DNA of 64,000 bases from Hetaerina americana (GCA_022747635.1 JAKTNV010000060.1:341501-405500); one strand, 5' to 3'. Shown: positions 35,791 through 46,896, numbered from the stretch's first letter. Numbers and translations: made by a program. Notes: generated by a model not told the origin, from the letters alone.

Positions 35791-36860
35791 CATCCCGCTG
35801 CCCCTTAAAACTGTCGCCGCTCTGCCGTGGTTTCAATCTGACCGAATGTCAGTTCTCGCTACCCTCCCCTGAGAGCCCCCTTCTCAGCGCACACGACCGC
35901 AGCGGCACGGTGAGCGAGGTACTCCGCCCGACCCCTCCCACCGATCCACCCCTTCCTGGCCGAAGTTGTTGTGAGGGCCGTAATCACATGAGTGGGCCGC
36001 CCTCGACCCCCCGGCACGCACCTTCTTGCCCGCCCCACACCAATCCCTCCCACTCTTGATAATCGCATTTTCATCACTTCGCAGGGAGAGAGTTGATCCC
36101 ACTGGTGAGGGGGTGGGGGGTGCGGATGACTGGGGATGGGATCGGATGCCGGGGGGGGGTTGCTAAGCCCTCTCCGTCGCGAGCCCTTCTCTCGCCAATC
36201 TGGTTGCCATCAAAGGAGGAAGAACAAGCCAACACACCCCCTTCCCCCTCCCATTTTCCTCTTTCTCCTGTCCTCCTTTCCGCTCCCGGGGGGGAAGGTA
36301 GCGGTGGAGTGTCGCCCGGGGGTTTTGCGGGTGCCGGCGGGAGGTAGCGGGGGTTGACGCTTCCCCCCCTCTCCCGAGACAGGTGGCCGCCGGGGATACC
36401 AGTGCAGGGGTGCGGATCCAACCGTGTTCCCGACTTTCCCCCCCTCCCGCTCCCCCCCGTCTCCTCCTTTAAGCCCCTTAAGCCCTATCCTGATTTACAG
36501 CCGTGGCAATTAACAAGTTTTCTACGGTTTATGCTCCTAATCCCATGAATGATGCCGGCGGAGCGGAGTTTATGCCCCGGCGTGATTTTCCCCCCGTGGC
36601 TACGCGGCTGCGCTGCCCCGGGTGCGGCCCTCCGAGATGGTTGTACTTTCCGGGTCCCGCTTCGCCGCCCCGCCGCCTCTGCTTTTTTTCTCCAGTCGGA
36701 GTGAGACCGGTGGTCGTCCGTCACTTGAGTCCGTCCCTCCATCGGCCGCGGCGGTAACACCTCGGGGGTGGTGGACCCCCTCCGCTAGAGGAAGGGAGAT
36801 GTTGCCCTGCGCTCCAAAGTTACCCCGGCTTTAGCTCGTGCCGGCACCCCGCGGAATAAT
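35791..36860. other. Large C-rich CpG island
   Basis: About 1.1 kb of CpG-rich DNA with cccccc, G9 (about 36151) and G8 runs. C-bias on the plus strand is strong at 35930-36050 and 36230-36480. ORFs of 70-115 codons in five frames are all low-complexity. Candidate promoter or enhancer island, no TSS called. Confidence 0.5.
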
Positions 36861-37392
36861 TTTCTTCTCGTCTTCGACTGCGTTTGTATGAACTAAAGCC
36901 TTAACGTCGGGGAGGAAATGGAAATCCGTGCCCCGGTAACTTTCCTGAAGGGTCTCCACGAAAACACTGATGCCCAGAATCGTTCCCTCGGAACCAATGG
37001 AAAGTGTGAAATGTGAAATCCGGGAATATGTACGCTGTAAAAAAATTAATTAGCGCCGGAAAAAGTTTGCATTAGCGCTGGGTAATTGTCATATAGCTTC
37101 TATTAGTACCTTGGTATCATTTTTAGGCGAACTATGCTACGACTTCCTAATGAAATAATTCAGTACTTAGAAGATTTGTTTGACAGTAAAATTAATAGTC
37201 ATGCGATGACACAATGTTTCAAAATATAGTGTACTTCTATTGTACGTTTGTATTGTTGATGTCACTTAAGTAACTGTGAATGGATTTATAGGTGGCAGTG
37301 TTGAGATTATATTCATTTCTCATTTATAAATTCGTCTTCGTTTTCGATTCTGCAATGGAAATACGCCCTTTACAAAAAGAGCGAATTCAATC
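36861..37392. other. AT-rich spacer
   Basis: No gene or repeat recognised. Confidence 0.55.
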
Positions 37393-37466
37393 TAACTAGT
37401 TTCCCCCGTCGCACGTCCTAGCGGGGTCTGGCAGGGTATTTTGTAGATGCATTACGGGAAACTAAA
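37393..37466 (+). repeat. Interspersed repeat family B, copy 2
   Basis: Shares with 18386-18462 the ordered words taact(a/g)gt, ccccc(g)tc, cgcacg(t)cc, tagcgg, ggcagggtatt and gtagatg, at similar spacing and in the same orientation. A weaker third relative may lie at about 42685-42740. Confidence 0.6.
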
Positions 37467-37779
37467 AATAGTGAGTGAAATTTGTGGCTGTCACTCAGAG
37501 TAAAGAAGCCGTGTCTTCGATTTTGTCGTGAGAAAAACCAAGGGAATCAAAATACGTGGGAAACTGCGAAGTTGCTCGAACTGTGTCAGCTTGGGACCTA
37601 ATCGCAAGTTTTGAAGTTATTTTGAGTTTAACTGTTATTTTGAGTTTAATCGTTCATCACAGCTCGAGGGGACAGCATATCCGAATGAACATGGAGAACA
37701 ATCTAATGGGATTTACCGAAAATCATTGTGCAATGGGTTGGTAGATCGTGATCGACGACTTTTTAGCATATTCATGTGC
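37467..37779. other. Spacer with short tandem duplication
   Basis: gttattttgagtttaa occurs twice in tandem at about 37616-37650. No gene recognised. Confidence 0.55.
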
Positions 37780-38995
37780 TTATCAATTCATTATATATTG
37801 TATATTTTTATTATTAAGTAATACACCGGTTAAGGTAGGTTTTGGATGGACACAACTACAAAATAAATATTTTGCGACTCCTAACAAAAAAGAATCCAGG
37901 AACATACTCTGCATCAAGTCTCTCTTCATCTCGGGGTACTTCCTTCCTCCCTGCATCCTGTCCAACATCCCTATCCTGTTCCTGCCCTTTCCTCTTTTGC
38001 CTATAATTCTCCCCTCTATTGCAGTCTTTATCATCCCACTGCCGATCAATACGCCCTTCATCCATTTTTCCTGCCTCCATAGGATTTCTCCCAACAAACC
38101 CCTCTCTTCGCCCACCATACCAAGTACTTCCTCATTTGTTTTCTTCTCTGTCCATATCACCTTCTCCATTCTTCTCCACACCCACATTTCAAAAGCCTCC
38201 AATCTACTTCTATCATCCTGCTTCAGTGACCACGTTTCCGCGCTGTACATAATTACGCTCTATATCAAAGTTTTGACGAGCCTTTTCTTAACATTCTTAC
38301 TCAACGCACATGACGTCAACTCCTTCCAACTGCTTTACCTTTTTGAAAAGGACGCTACACTTATGTAATAACAACTGAACTCTGGTCAGAGTCGCTCCCG
38401 GGAAACTGTGCGAATTGATCACACTGTTCCTGAATCTGTGCGTAACCATAATATAATCTAGCTGATAATTTTCTGAGTCACCTGGCATTTTCTTTGTATA
38501 CGACCATGTAATTTTATTTCATACATTTTGTGTGTAATTTCCTCGTACCTACGCCTTTTGTGGTACCTAAATCAAGTAAATGTTGGTGATGACTAACCCC
38601 TGTCTCCTGCAGAACTCAACTGCTTTCTCCCCGCGGTCATTCCTCGCACCTAAACCGTAGTCCCTCGCTTCATCACCATCTCTACCTTCGCCTATCGTCG
38701 TATTCCAATCCGCCATCACTATTAAATGTTTTCCTGGAGGAACACACGCAATTACATCCTCTAATTGATTGTACTCCTATCGACTTCTTCCTCCGTATGA
38801 TTGCTTGGTGGCATGTATCCCTGAACAGTGACCAAGTTCGTCGGTTCTGCTTTTATCTCTACTAGTTACATTCTATCCGTTGCTTGTTCTATGTTTACTG
38901 CGCTTCTTCTTCAGGTCTTCCTGGGAAACCATAACCGGCACAGGAAAAGGAACTGCCCCCCCCCACCCTGATGTGCGAATGTCACACGCCGTCGG
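37780..38995 (-). pseudogene. Non-LTR retrotransposon with endonuclease joined to RT tail, RT core deleted
   Basis: Read on the minus strand from 38995 downward. An endonuclease domain includes the block TNLVTVQGYMPPSNHTEEEVD (about 38785-38845, shown broken here as TNLVTVQGYMP/PSNHTEEEVD). GEGRDGDEARDYGLGARN and GEKAVEFCRRQGL follow (about 38600-38700), then NYQLDYIMVTHRFRNSV with SFPGA (about 38390-38475) and FKKVKQLEG near 38340. The sequence then jumps at about 38330 into LSKNVKKRLVKTLI, then MYSAETWSL, AFEMWVWRRMEKVIWTEKK and RKYPEMKRDL, the post-catalytic RT tail. In intact relatives several hundred residues with the catalytic FADD-type core lie between SFPGA and LSKN. Here they are absent. 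Several frameshifts and a stop (LI then TAG) show it is dead. Confidence 0.85.
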
Positions 38996-39400
38996 GTGAA
39001 TTCAACCATCACCTACCAAACCGACCTTCGGGTTTATTACGGTAGTTATGGTGTTTTATACAGATATATATCGATGATGTGGAAGCACTCACGAGATCAA
39101 TAAATATTTGGACGGCACAATAGAACACAAAATAAAATAGATAACACGTAAAAGGACACTCACATTTTAGATTGTTTGAACCCTCGGTCTTCTTAAGTTT
39201 AGACTGGAAGGTCTCTGACGGGGACAAGGGAACCGGGGGTGGGGGAGGTGCAGGGTATGCTGGGAAGGAAATTAAAATTGACGGTTAACGGTGGGAATTT
39301 TAAAAGATCGGAAACCTAGTGTATATTCGGATTCGCGAGTTCTCATCTCTATATTAGTGGCTGAATCGGGTGGGGATTCTAGGACGGTTAGGGAGAAGCA
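38996..39400. other. Spacer between two retroelement remnants
   Basis: Contains aataaaatagataacacg and other AT-rich words that could be the 3' UTR of the minus-strand Penelope-like remnant, since it lies directly downstream of it. No coding recognised. Confidence 0.35.
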
Positions 39401-40004
39401 CTGGTCGTAGGAAAGGTTGTGGAAAATTGCGTGTGAAGGGATAGGAAGAGAAGAGAGTGAGGAAGAATGGATTGTGGAGGTGATTGTTCATTCGAATGGA
39501 TAAGGTGGTAATACATTCGCCTATGTAAAATGAAGTGAGTTATTTGCATGACAAAAGATAATGTTTTTTGAGAGACAATGAGTGTGGGAACGAGGTAAGA
39601 GGACAACTAAGGGATGTGGGCAGAGGAGAGCAGATAAGCAGACATGTTTTACATCGGGGGCGCTTGCAAGTAGGGGAAATATGAGGAAAATCTCAGTGGG
39701 GGCGCCAAAGAGTTGGTGGTTCTCCGAATGTTTCTGAGAATGGCGGGTCGTCTGTATGCGAGAGAGGGGCATTGGGGTAGTAAGGATGGGGTAGCGTCAT
39801 TGCCGTGTAGGATAGGAAACAGTTCTTTAAGAAAGGTTGTTAGTCTTGGGATCCGGGGAAATAGGTGGTGCAAAGTTTGAGCCCTGCGTCAGATGTGGGG
39901 TTGTTTTTCTGTGATGTGTGAGGTCTGGTGGAGCGGTGGGTTTTATTTTGTACGAACTTTTCTGGGGAACCGCGTTGGAGTGCATGGTGTAGATTGTGGT
40001 GTGT
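39400..40004 (-). pseudogene. Penelope-like element, C-terminal RT and GIY-YIG nuclease remnant
   Basis: Minus strand, in order: LHHALQRGSPEKFVQNK (about 39935-39985; pattern L..RGYP..FV), TTYFPGSQD (39844-39869; pattern TYHPGL), YRRPAILRNI (about 39740-39770; pattern F.RP.NLRD.LVR), a Cys cluster TCKRPRCKTC (about 39640-39675; pattern CNKPRC.TC), and the nuclease core FYIGECITTLSIRMNNH at 39475-39530 (pattern YIGET...L..RMN.H). This order (end of RT, zinc-binding linker, GIY-YIG) is diagnostic of Penelope-like retroelements and some relatives. Frameshifts and stops inactivate it. The RT core upstream is missing or displaced, and a MITE sits at its upstream edge. Confidence 0.75.
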
Positions 40005-40005
40005 A

Positions 40006-40102
40006 TACGAGGGTGGTCTGAACATTTTCCGACCTCGGAAAATTTCAGAAAAACTGTCTTGTATTTTTGTTAGGTGGAGAAACTTTTCAGGCCACTCTCG
40101 TA
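40006..40102. mobile_element. Mariner-type MITE with TA target duplication
   Basis: A 93-bp segment (40008-40100) begins cgagggtggtctgaacattt. Its end, read in reverse complement, is cgagagtggcctgaaaagtt. The first 23 bp of the two ends match at 18 positions. Each end is flanked by TA, the mariner target duplication. The sequence cgagggtgg..tgaa is typical of some mariner terminal repeats, from general knowledge. It has no room for a transposase, so it is a non-autonomous deletion derivative. It appears to have inserted in the Penelope-like remnant. Confidence 0.75.
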
Positions 40103-41229
40103 TATATAAATAATTCATTGATGCTTGAAATTTGAAATGTTGGGTAAACGGATGCAAAGCATATTGATTGGCAGTGGGATAGAGGAGATAATTTAAGGGA
40201 AACGAATAAGGGGCCGGAATAGTGGACAGGATATACATATATATAATAGAAAGACAGGAGAATTATTTGGTAGCTTGTTTCCATCCAAAATCACATATCT
40301 TAGCTGGTAGATTAACTATGATAAAAAATATCATTCTGTTTTTGTGGCTATTGTCTTTCATGGGTTTCGGCCTACATTAATGTATTTAATCTCTTGATTA
40401 TTTAATTTTTCCAGATTTTCTGTCCGTCGTGATAATTTTCCATGCTACATTTGCGTGAAATTGTTTGAATAGTTAGTCGTCGAAGGGTGCTTAAAAGCAC
40501 GGACGTTGAGACACATCTGTGCATACGTAGTATAGCTTTTGCATGCATTAATATCACAACGACGACCGAAATGTAATGCAAATCATGAAGTGCTCAACGA
40601 TGCTGCGATGCTTGGTGTTTCAGTCATCATATGAGCGTGGGACTCGGGTGTGACTGGTCTATGCCAGCCATTAATGTAGGTTTGAATGACCCCCTTAAGT
40701 TACTCATTTAGAAGATCCCTTGACGTTGAAATTAAGTGCCTGTTTAAGTCGAAGGTTCGATTTCTGTATAAAAGACGTGTCCTGTGTTGTTCTTCGTGGT
40801 TCTTTGGTGTTGGGATGTATGCAAAAGCTATAAATGTCAATTAAGGCGACCAATAAAATTTCTCATTAAAATTTTTTTTCCTAAACCTATATTATTTTTT
40901 GAAGTATTATTACCAACTCATTGGAGAAATCCGAATGTTAAGATGTGATATAGATTTACAAGTTTTGCGAAGTGCGCTATAACTGACATAGATAAATGAC
41001 ATAAATCCTTGTTCACATTCTTTAATTAAAAAATGCAAGAACCTCGAGGACTCTACAAGTTATGCACTTGGTGCTTCTCATAAATTTTAGAATTCTATTG
41101 GTGGCACTGTCTTCAAGTTTAAAGTGATGATGTGGAGAGCACTTTTGCTTCATTATTACATTTAAATAAAGTGTGCCTTTGAATAGTGCTGTAATTTAGA
41201 CGAAGTAGTATCACTCCTAACTGCTTCCC
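40103..41229. other. AT-rich DNA, no gene recognised
   Basis: The first 140 bp may be more of the Penelope-like element beyond the MITE, but no motif is recognised. A weak tRNA B-box-like aaggttcgatttctg lies at about 40749. No gene. Confidence 0.5.
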
Positions 41230-41745
41230 TGATCCCTCTCGTTTCCATTGACGCGTGTCCTGCTTCCAGAGAATTCCTCCACCCGTGTCCTCACGCGCTG
41301 GGACGGTGGCACGCCTTAGGAATGCCCCCCATGCATGCCCCTGAAGTTAAGGAGAGTAGGGGTCTCTTTTCCACCCACCCCCCCTGGTCCCTCGCCCATG
41401 CGATTAGGACGGGGCGGGCAGGTTCGAGCTCCGGGCGCCATGAATCTCCCCGGGCCGGGCGCTCGCTTAACGCCTTCGCGACGCTCCCGTAGGCGAAAAA
41501 GTTGGCGAGGCGTGATTTATTGTGGGAAGGGGGCTTTTGTGCTCGGCGGCAGCGATTCTCCTCAAGAGCCCCCCCTCCCAAATATGCTAATGCTCCCCAC
41601 CCCCACCCTTATGGGGAAGGAAGGGTGGTAAGGAGTTGTGAATAATGTGGCTGTTGTCCCCCGGCCACCCCCTCCCATGCCCCTCCCCCCCCTGTTGCCT
41701 GTATCTTCTCCGCTCTCGTGCCTTATGAGAGACGGCACATCCCAT
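41230..41745. other. C-rich CpG island
   Basis: CpG-rich block with C-runs (41560-41710). Overlapping ORFs of 71-98 codons are low-complexity. Confidence 0.5.
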
Positions 41746-43110
41746 CTGCACTTATTCCCACGAAGAAGATTTTTCACTCGTAATTAATTAATCGCCCGCT
41801 CTTTGCGCCCTCCGGAAAGTTATCCTTTTTTTTGTGCGCGCCCTGACTCACCGGTGGTAGTGACTTGCCCTTTCCCCTTGGACTGGTGATGGTAGCTTCC
41901 TCATAAATGTGACACTCGTAATTTTTCGTTGCCCTGTACGATAGATATTTTTCATATATATGTCTGTCATTTGCGGTACGCGACCACAGATTTTCACAGC
42001 GCACTCTGTATGTCTAGGGTGGATACACCCCGTCCCATTGTATCCCCTCGATTTTTTATACTCTCGCTAAACTTCGTGATTGAAGAAAAATTAAGGCTAA
42101 CGTTCATTTACTAGGTAATAGAATGATTGTGACTTAATAGTCCACAATATCTCTCAGCAAGCCTAGGCAACAAAATCGGATCGGCTATATCTGTTTCAAA
42201 TGACAGTAATCCACCTATGTCGCATATATCTGTAGCCCCTTGTGACGCATAAGGATGTATTTTTACTTGAATTATATCATTAACACTTTTGCAAACTACT
42301 GAAAACAATTGGAATCTTTTATAGGAGTTTATGAAAATTTGCCGTGGAGACTATGTTTACCCTAATTTTACATTGAAAGAGCAAATATTAATACCGCATC
42401 TAAAATTAAAGTCCGACAAAATGTGTGCTGATAGCTTTAATATTTGCTGGAACAAATATTAAAAGCAATATAGGAGCACTTGGACGTGTTACGGATAATA
42501 AAACTCCCAACACCGATTCGGTGCAAATTTTTCCTGTGTGCAATTAGTGAACGTAGCCATTTAGAATCCTTTAAATTTTTCTTCTCTGTCTGCTCATCCT
42601 CAGCTTGGGCTACGTTTTTTCATATCATGAGATTAATGTTTCAACTTATTCAAATAATTTATCATGCTGAATTATCTTTTCATTGACTGACCTCCTAACA
42701 CCCCCTACTACTTACCCCGTGCGACCTGGCCAGGGTCATGGTATGAGGTAACTTATTGCGCTTGTCAATTTGTCTTTACTATTGGTACCCTGGAGCAATA
42801 CAATTCCCATGGGAATTCCCATGAGTATTACAATTAATAGGTAATGATACAACTCCCATAAGTAATGAATATGTGAATAATATGATAGGCGTTTGCGGGC
42901 GATCCCGTTGTTTGTGGTTATTTTGAAACCACTACCCCAAGAGGTCATGAGCTTGTATAACCTTTGGAAGATGGTTCACTAAAACAGTATTGCTCCCACC
43001 CTGTGCCAAGTCTTTGTTGCTTCTTGCATCCCGGGGATTTTCATCAATGGCTTCTCAACTTCCTGGGCAAAAAAGTATTCCACTAATCTCCCCCATTTGG
43101 CTTCACTCTC
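41746..43110. other. AT-rich DNA, no gene recognised
   Basis: Contains a run of three imperfect cccat words with a perfect 14-bp palindrome attcccatgggaat near 42801-42814, and a possible third family B repeat at about 42685-42740. No gene recognised. Confidence 0.5.
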
Positions 43111-43169
43111 CGCCCGCTTACAAATTAATAAAATTGTCTGAGGCGTCACTTTGTGGAAGCGATTCATAT

Positions 43170-43239
43170 CGGAAAAGAAAGAAATACTTGGTTGTTCCAC
43201 ATATATATGTGGAACAACCAAGTATTTCTTTCTTTTCCG
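43170..43239. repeat. Perfect 70-bp palindrome, no spacer
   Basis: Positions 43170-43204 (35 bp, beginning cggaaaagaaag and ending ccacatat) are followed directly by the exact reverse complement at 43205-43239. The base pairs outside do not extend symmetry. A 12-bp direct repeat, cgcttacaaatt, occurs at 43115-43126 and again at 43238-43249, overlapping the right end. Both strands therefore encode the same peptide across it. Possible causes are a template switch using the repeated word, a small fold-back element, or a read or assembly fold-back. Confidence 0.98.
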
Positions 43240-43765
43240 CTTACAAATTGCTTTCTCCACCTAATTCCCATTCCATGAAATTCGTTATAATTTAATCTTT
43301 TATTACTGATGATCTCCACTCATTCGTGAACCTTGCTCGTTGGTATTCAAGGACTCCACACCGACCAGTATGCACGCGGTACGACTGTTCTCAAATGCAT
43401 TCGACGTTCGTCCATTATGTGCTTTCGGACGATTTGCCAAATCTCTCGAGGACTCTTAAATAGTTTTAAGTACCCAATCACTTTTGCATCACTCGTACCT
43501 TGGTGTTCATGAGTGGTTAAGTAGTGCAGTCTAGCATATGAGCTCACGAGATGTTTCCGAACTGTTCGTGGGGTTTCTTTGGGTGATAACTGATTCCGTG
43601 TTGTAATCCTGTGCGAGGGTTCTTCTCCGTGCCATCCAGGCGAAGAAAGCGTATCAAATGACTTGTCCAACGGTTTTCCTTTAGTCGTTAAGTTTTATTT
43701 CCAAAGGGAAAAATATTTCCATTAACTTTTCACGTAAATCACTCTTGACGACCAAAATGACTGGC
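43240..43765. other. Spacer with unrecognised minus-strand ORF
   Basis: A 107-codon minus-strand frame at 43347-43670 has a fairly protein-like composition (KSPREIWQIVRKHIMDERR near its C-terminal third) but matches no family I know. A second minus frame ends at 42979 (EAKWGRLVEYFF). They could be pieces of an old transposon ORF split by the palindrome, or chance ORFs. I do not call a gene. Confidence 0.25.
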
Positions 43766-43965
43766 CAACCCCCTTTTCAGACTGTGGCAATTCCAGGCCC
43801 TCTGGGGCCCTTTCCCCCGCTGAAATCTCCTCCCCCGCAACCTCCAATATTCCCTGGGGTCCCCTTTACCCCTTTCGGCTGCTCCTTCGCGGCTAATTCC
43901 TTCACTCACGCGGCGGGAGTAAGGAAAGTTAAGGTAGGATCTCCGAATCGCCGCCTCCTCTGAGG
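43766..43965. other. Small C-rich block
   Basis: C- and CpG-containing block of about 200 bp. A 72-codon plus ORF and part of a 105-codon minus ORF cross it, both without domains. Confidence 0.4.
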
Positions 43966-45339
43966 TTGACGTTTTATGACGGACCATTTTTATATATTTA
44001 TATATAGATATTTTATGGAGGAGGTATCTCAGCCATATTTGAAGTGCGTGGTGCAATTAATTCTGTTTCGCAATGGGTGTATCATGCCTTTTGCTCTTCG
44101 TTTTCTATGTCATTCTATTCACGTCGTCCTTTCTGATAAAAATCTCAGTCGTAAATCGTCGGGAGGGATTTAAGTCTTTGACGGTTCTACGATTAAGGTT
44201 CAAGGCATTTTTTTGTGCGTTTACGATTTTTGTTTTGAAGAAGTCGTGTATGCCTAGAAATAAGGATGGTAAGGGAAAAGTCATGTCATCACGCTGTCAT
44301 TTGTTGCATAAGCAGTAGCCTTTTCGCTTAAATGTAATTTCTCCGAGGCAGCGGCGTCAGTGCGTTCGGTTCGCTGGGTGAAACCGAAGTTCCAAAGCCC
44401 TATATTATGGCCTTATTGGGCTTAGCGGAATGGTGTGTGTGACACGGCATATTTGATTCATGTGACCAAAAGTCTGGAAGGAGGAGGCACCCGACGACCA
44501 GAAAGTCTAGATCCAAACGGTACCCTGTGCTATTTATATCACTAATTGAAAAATATATGCACACAGTGACAGGTGGCATTTATTTCATCTTTGAGGAAAG
44601 AAAACTTGAAATGACTTAATTTAAACGGTCTTGGCATTTCAGTTGTATTTTCTTTATCGCATATTAAAATTGATTTTACGAAACTATGAAAAATATCTAT
44701 TTAATATGGAGGAACCTTCGGGTTGTGGTTGGTTGGACTAGAAAGTTTGAAAGTGATGTGATAAATCTTTTGCTACTGATTGAACACTTTAATCATCTCA
44801 TAATAAGGAAGCCTAGCGGATCCAAAAGAACTTAGGTAATTTATTGTGAAATTATATTTTACACCAATTGAAGTAAATTTCACTGCTAGATCACTGGAAT
44901 TACTTTTCCACTTCTTAATTTTAAACAGTTTCTCTCCTCATTGTTTAAAAAGTGGAATATTAGTTACTAAATACCTTTATAGTAACAGTGTAGAAATATC
45001 TGATTCATAGATTAAAAATGTCAGGTTTTCTTGGCTGTCTAAATATTACTATGTATTTTCCTTGATGTTTGTCGGTGGAAATATTTCATAAATAATTAAC
45101 AATAATCTCAGGAGTAAACTTTGTGGGAAAGGTTTTCAGAGGAAAGTTTAGGTGGCTACTTTGTTGTATCCTTAAATGTCGTTCGCTTTAGTGAGCCGCC
45201 TTCCATAAAATTATTAGCTACTAGAACCGCGCTACTGGAGAGGTGCTACTGTCTATGCCTAGTGTTTAGTCGTGGTTAGAGAGAGAACTTGGAGAGTGGA
45301 TGGAATATGGTGTTGTACGAAGAGTTATAGCCCTCTAGC
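43966..45339. other. AT-rich DNA, no gene recognised
   Basis: No gene, RNA or repeat recognised. Confidence 0.55.
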
Positions 45340-45485
45340 CCCGCTTCCAGGGAAGCGTCGGGTCGGCCTTAGGGAAAGAGCTGTATGCTTACGGCCGCGA
45401 AGGTCCCGGAATCAAATCCGAGCGTAGTCTTAGTTCTCTCACAGGAAAAGTTAGGTCCTTAGTTTCGCTGTTGCTGAATTTAAAT
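45340..45485 (+). mobile_element. tRNA-related SINE, degenerate
   Basis: gtcggccttagggaaagagctgt (about 45360-45383) stands in for the A-box region. The B-box-like cccggaatcaaatccg lies at about 45405-45420, at tRNA spacing, and is followed by a trailer of agcgtagtcttagttctctcac. Old and eroded. Confidence 0.45.
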
Positions 45486-45487
45486 GC

Positions 45488-45520
45488 CAGTTCTCTTGCA
45501 GCACCGCAAAGAGAACTGTA
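45488..45520. repeat. Short hairpin
   Basis: cagttctcttgc and gcaaagagaactg are near-perfect reverse complements (one base indel) around a short loop. It lies just downstream of a SINE-like segment. Confidence 0.65.
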
Positions 45521-45929
45521 CCTCCTCCCCAAATACGATAATTATTATGTAATTAGGGACGCAACAACTATTGTAATTGATACGAAGGGCCCAACATCCA
45601 TCAAACCAACTTCCGGGTTGAAGTCGAGTTTTTAAAATAAGCATTAATGTTTATATCACTTTTCTGCGGCAAGGCAAATATTTGTCCATTTGGTCTCAAA
45701 TCCGCATTGATCATTTGGGTTGAGGTCACCGTTTACACAGAAATGCTCGGGAACGTAAATATTTCTCTGTATGCATTAGCAGAGAGGTGGAATAGTAGGT
45801 GTTTTGTCATTCAGCAGAGAAAACCGGACTCATCTTCAATTTAAATCCTCACCAATGAGTGTCGTGCTGCAATCGGAAGTCTTACTATCACGAGTCCCAA
45901 ACCACGTGACTACGGTGTACCACTGAAAG
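45521..45929. other. AT-rich spacer
   Basis: No gene or repeat recognised. Confidence 0.5.
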
Positions 45930-46425
45930 AAACTCCCCGACCCAGGGTATCGCGTCTGGGTCCTCGGTCCGTGGTCCAATGGCCCAGCCAGTTGTGGGTG
46001 GGTGTATTGCTGGGAGGGGTCCGGTGTACTCCGGTCGACGGGGAGCCGTGCGTGGTGCTGTGGGCACGCGGCTGTCCCCGGCTTCCTGAGCGAGCCGAGT
46101 GTCGAGGGAGGCAGATGGCAAGAGGCCCCGATAAGGAGACTTAATTAACGGTACGCTGCGGGTTTACCTCAAGGGGTCGTGGCAGAGGGGGAGGGGCGTG
46201 CCGGGCCCGCGGAATTTGCCGGGGGATTAGGGTGGGAGACCCCCATCCTTCCGTGCCCCTCGCCCGAGGGGATTAGGGCCACGACGGCGATGGATCTGCC
46301 GCCATGGCCATCGATTACGGCACCCCTCACCCATACTTCGGCCCCACCCTCCTTCCCACCCACAGAACCCCCTTTCGCTGCTACCCCGCCGCGTCTCGAC
46401 GTGGGTGAACTAGATTGACGGCGGA
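45930..46425. other. CpG island
   Basis: About 0.5 kb, CpG-rich. The first half is G-rich on the plus strand and the second half (46230-46400) is C-rich. ORFs of 77-94 codons lack domains. Confidence 0.5.
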
Positions 46426-46807
46426 GAGATATGATTTCTCGTTTTCGATGCACGAATTAGTCGACCTCCAGTTTGGCTCCCAACCTCCATAGGGCGAGGC
46501 GGTCAGTCAAGTAGGTGGCTCCGGTAGGGCGGTGCTCCTTTGTTCCCTGACAATGATGTGCTTACTTAATCCCACCTTTTTGTGAAATTTGAGATGAGCC
46601 AAACAGGATTTAATGTGAATATTTAAATTACTGACTTCGAAGTTGTTGTCTCATTCGTAACTTCATGGAATTTACTCAAAATACTGACATGAAAGAAGTA
46701 ACTGTCTAATTCCAAACAAACTTTATTTAAAACACGACCTAGATTTCGACGCTGGACTACAACATCTAACTTTTTCTACAGAGGCCATTCTTATGTATAT
46801 CCCTTCA
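46426..46807. other. AT-rich spacer
   Basis: No gene or repeat recognised. Confidence 0.5.
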
Positions 46808-46896
46808 AGGCGGGGGAGGGAAAGGGAAGTTGAGGGGTAAAAAGAAGGCCTCCCTTTCCCTTCCCCTCCACCCAGCCCCCTCCCCCGCCCTGAACG
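46808..46896. repeat. Imperfect purine/pyrimidine inverted repeat
   Basis: A purine-rich arm (ggcgggggagggaaaggg, from 46810) faces a pyrimidine-rich arm (46852-46893) that ends ccctcccccgccc. The ends pair exactly over about 12 bp (ggcgggggaggg) and inner parts pair with shifts. It can form a hairpin, and the G-runs could form quadruplex or triplex structures. Confidence 0.7.

Noticed and set aside
37748..38368. 206-codon plus-strand ORF
   Set aside because: Antisense of the LINE RT tail. The minus strand carries the recognisable protein motifs.
39840..40238. 132-codon minus-strand ORF as one gene
   Set aside because: It reads through the MITE and only its C-terminal half matches the Penelope-like element.
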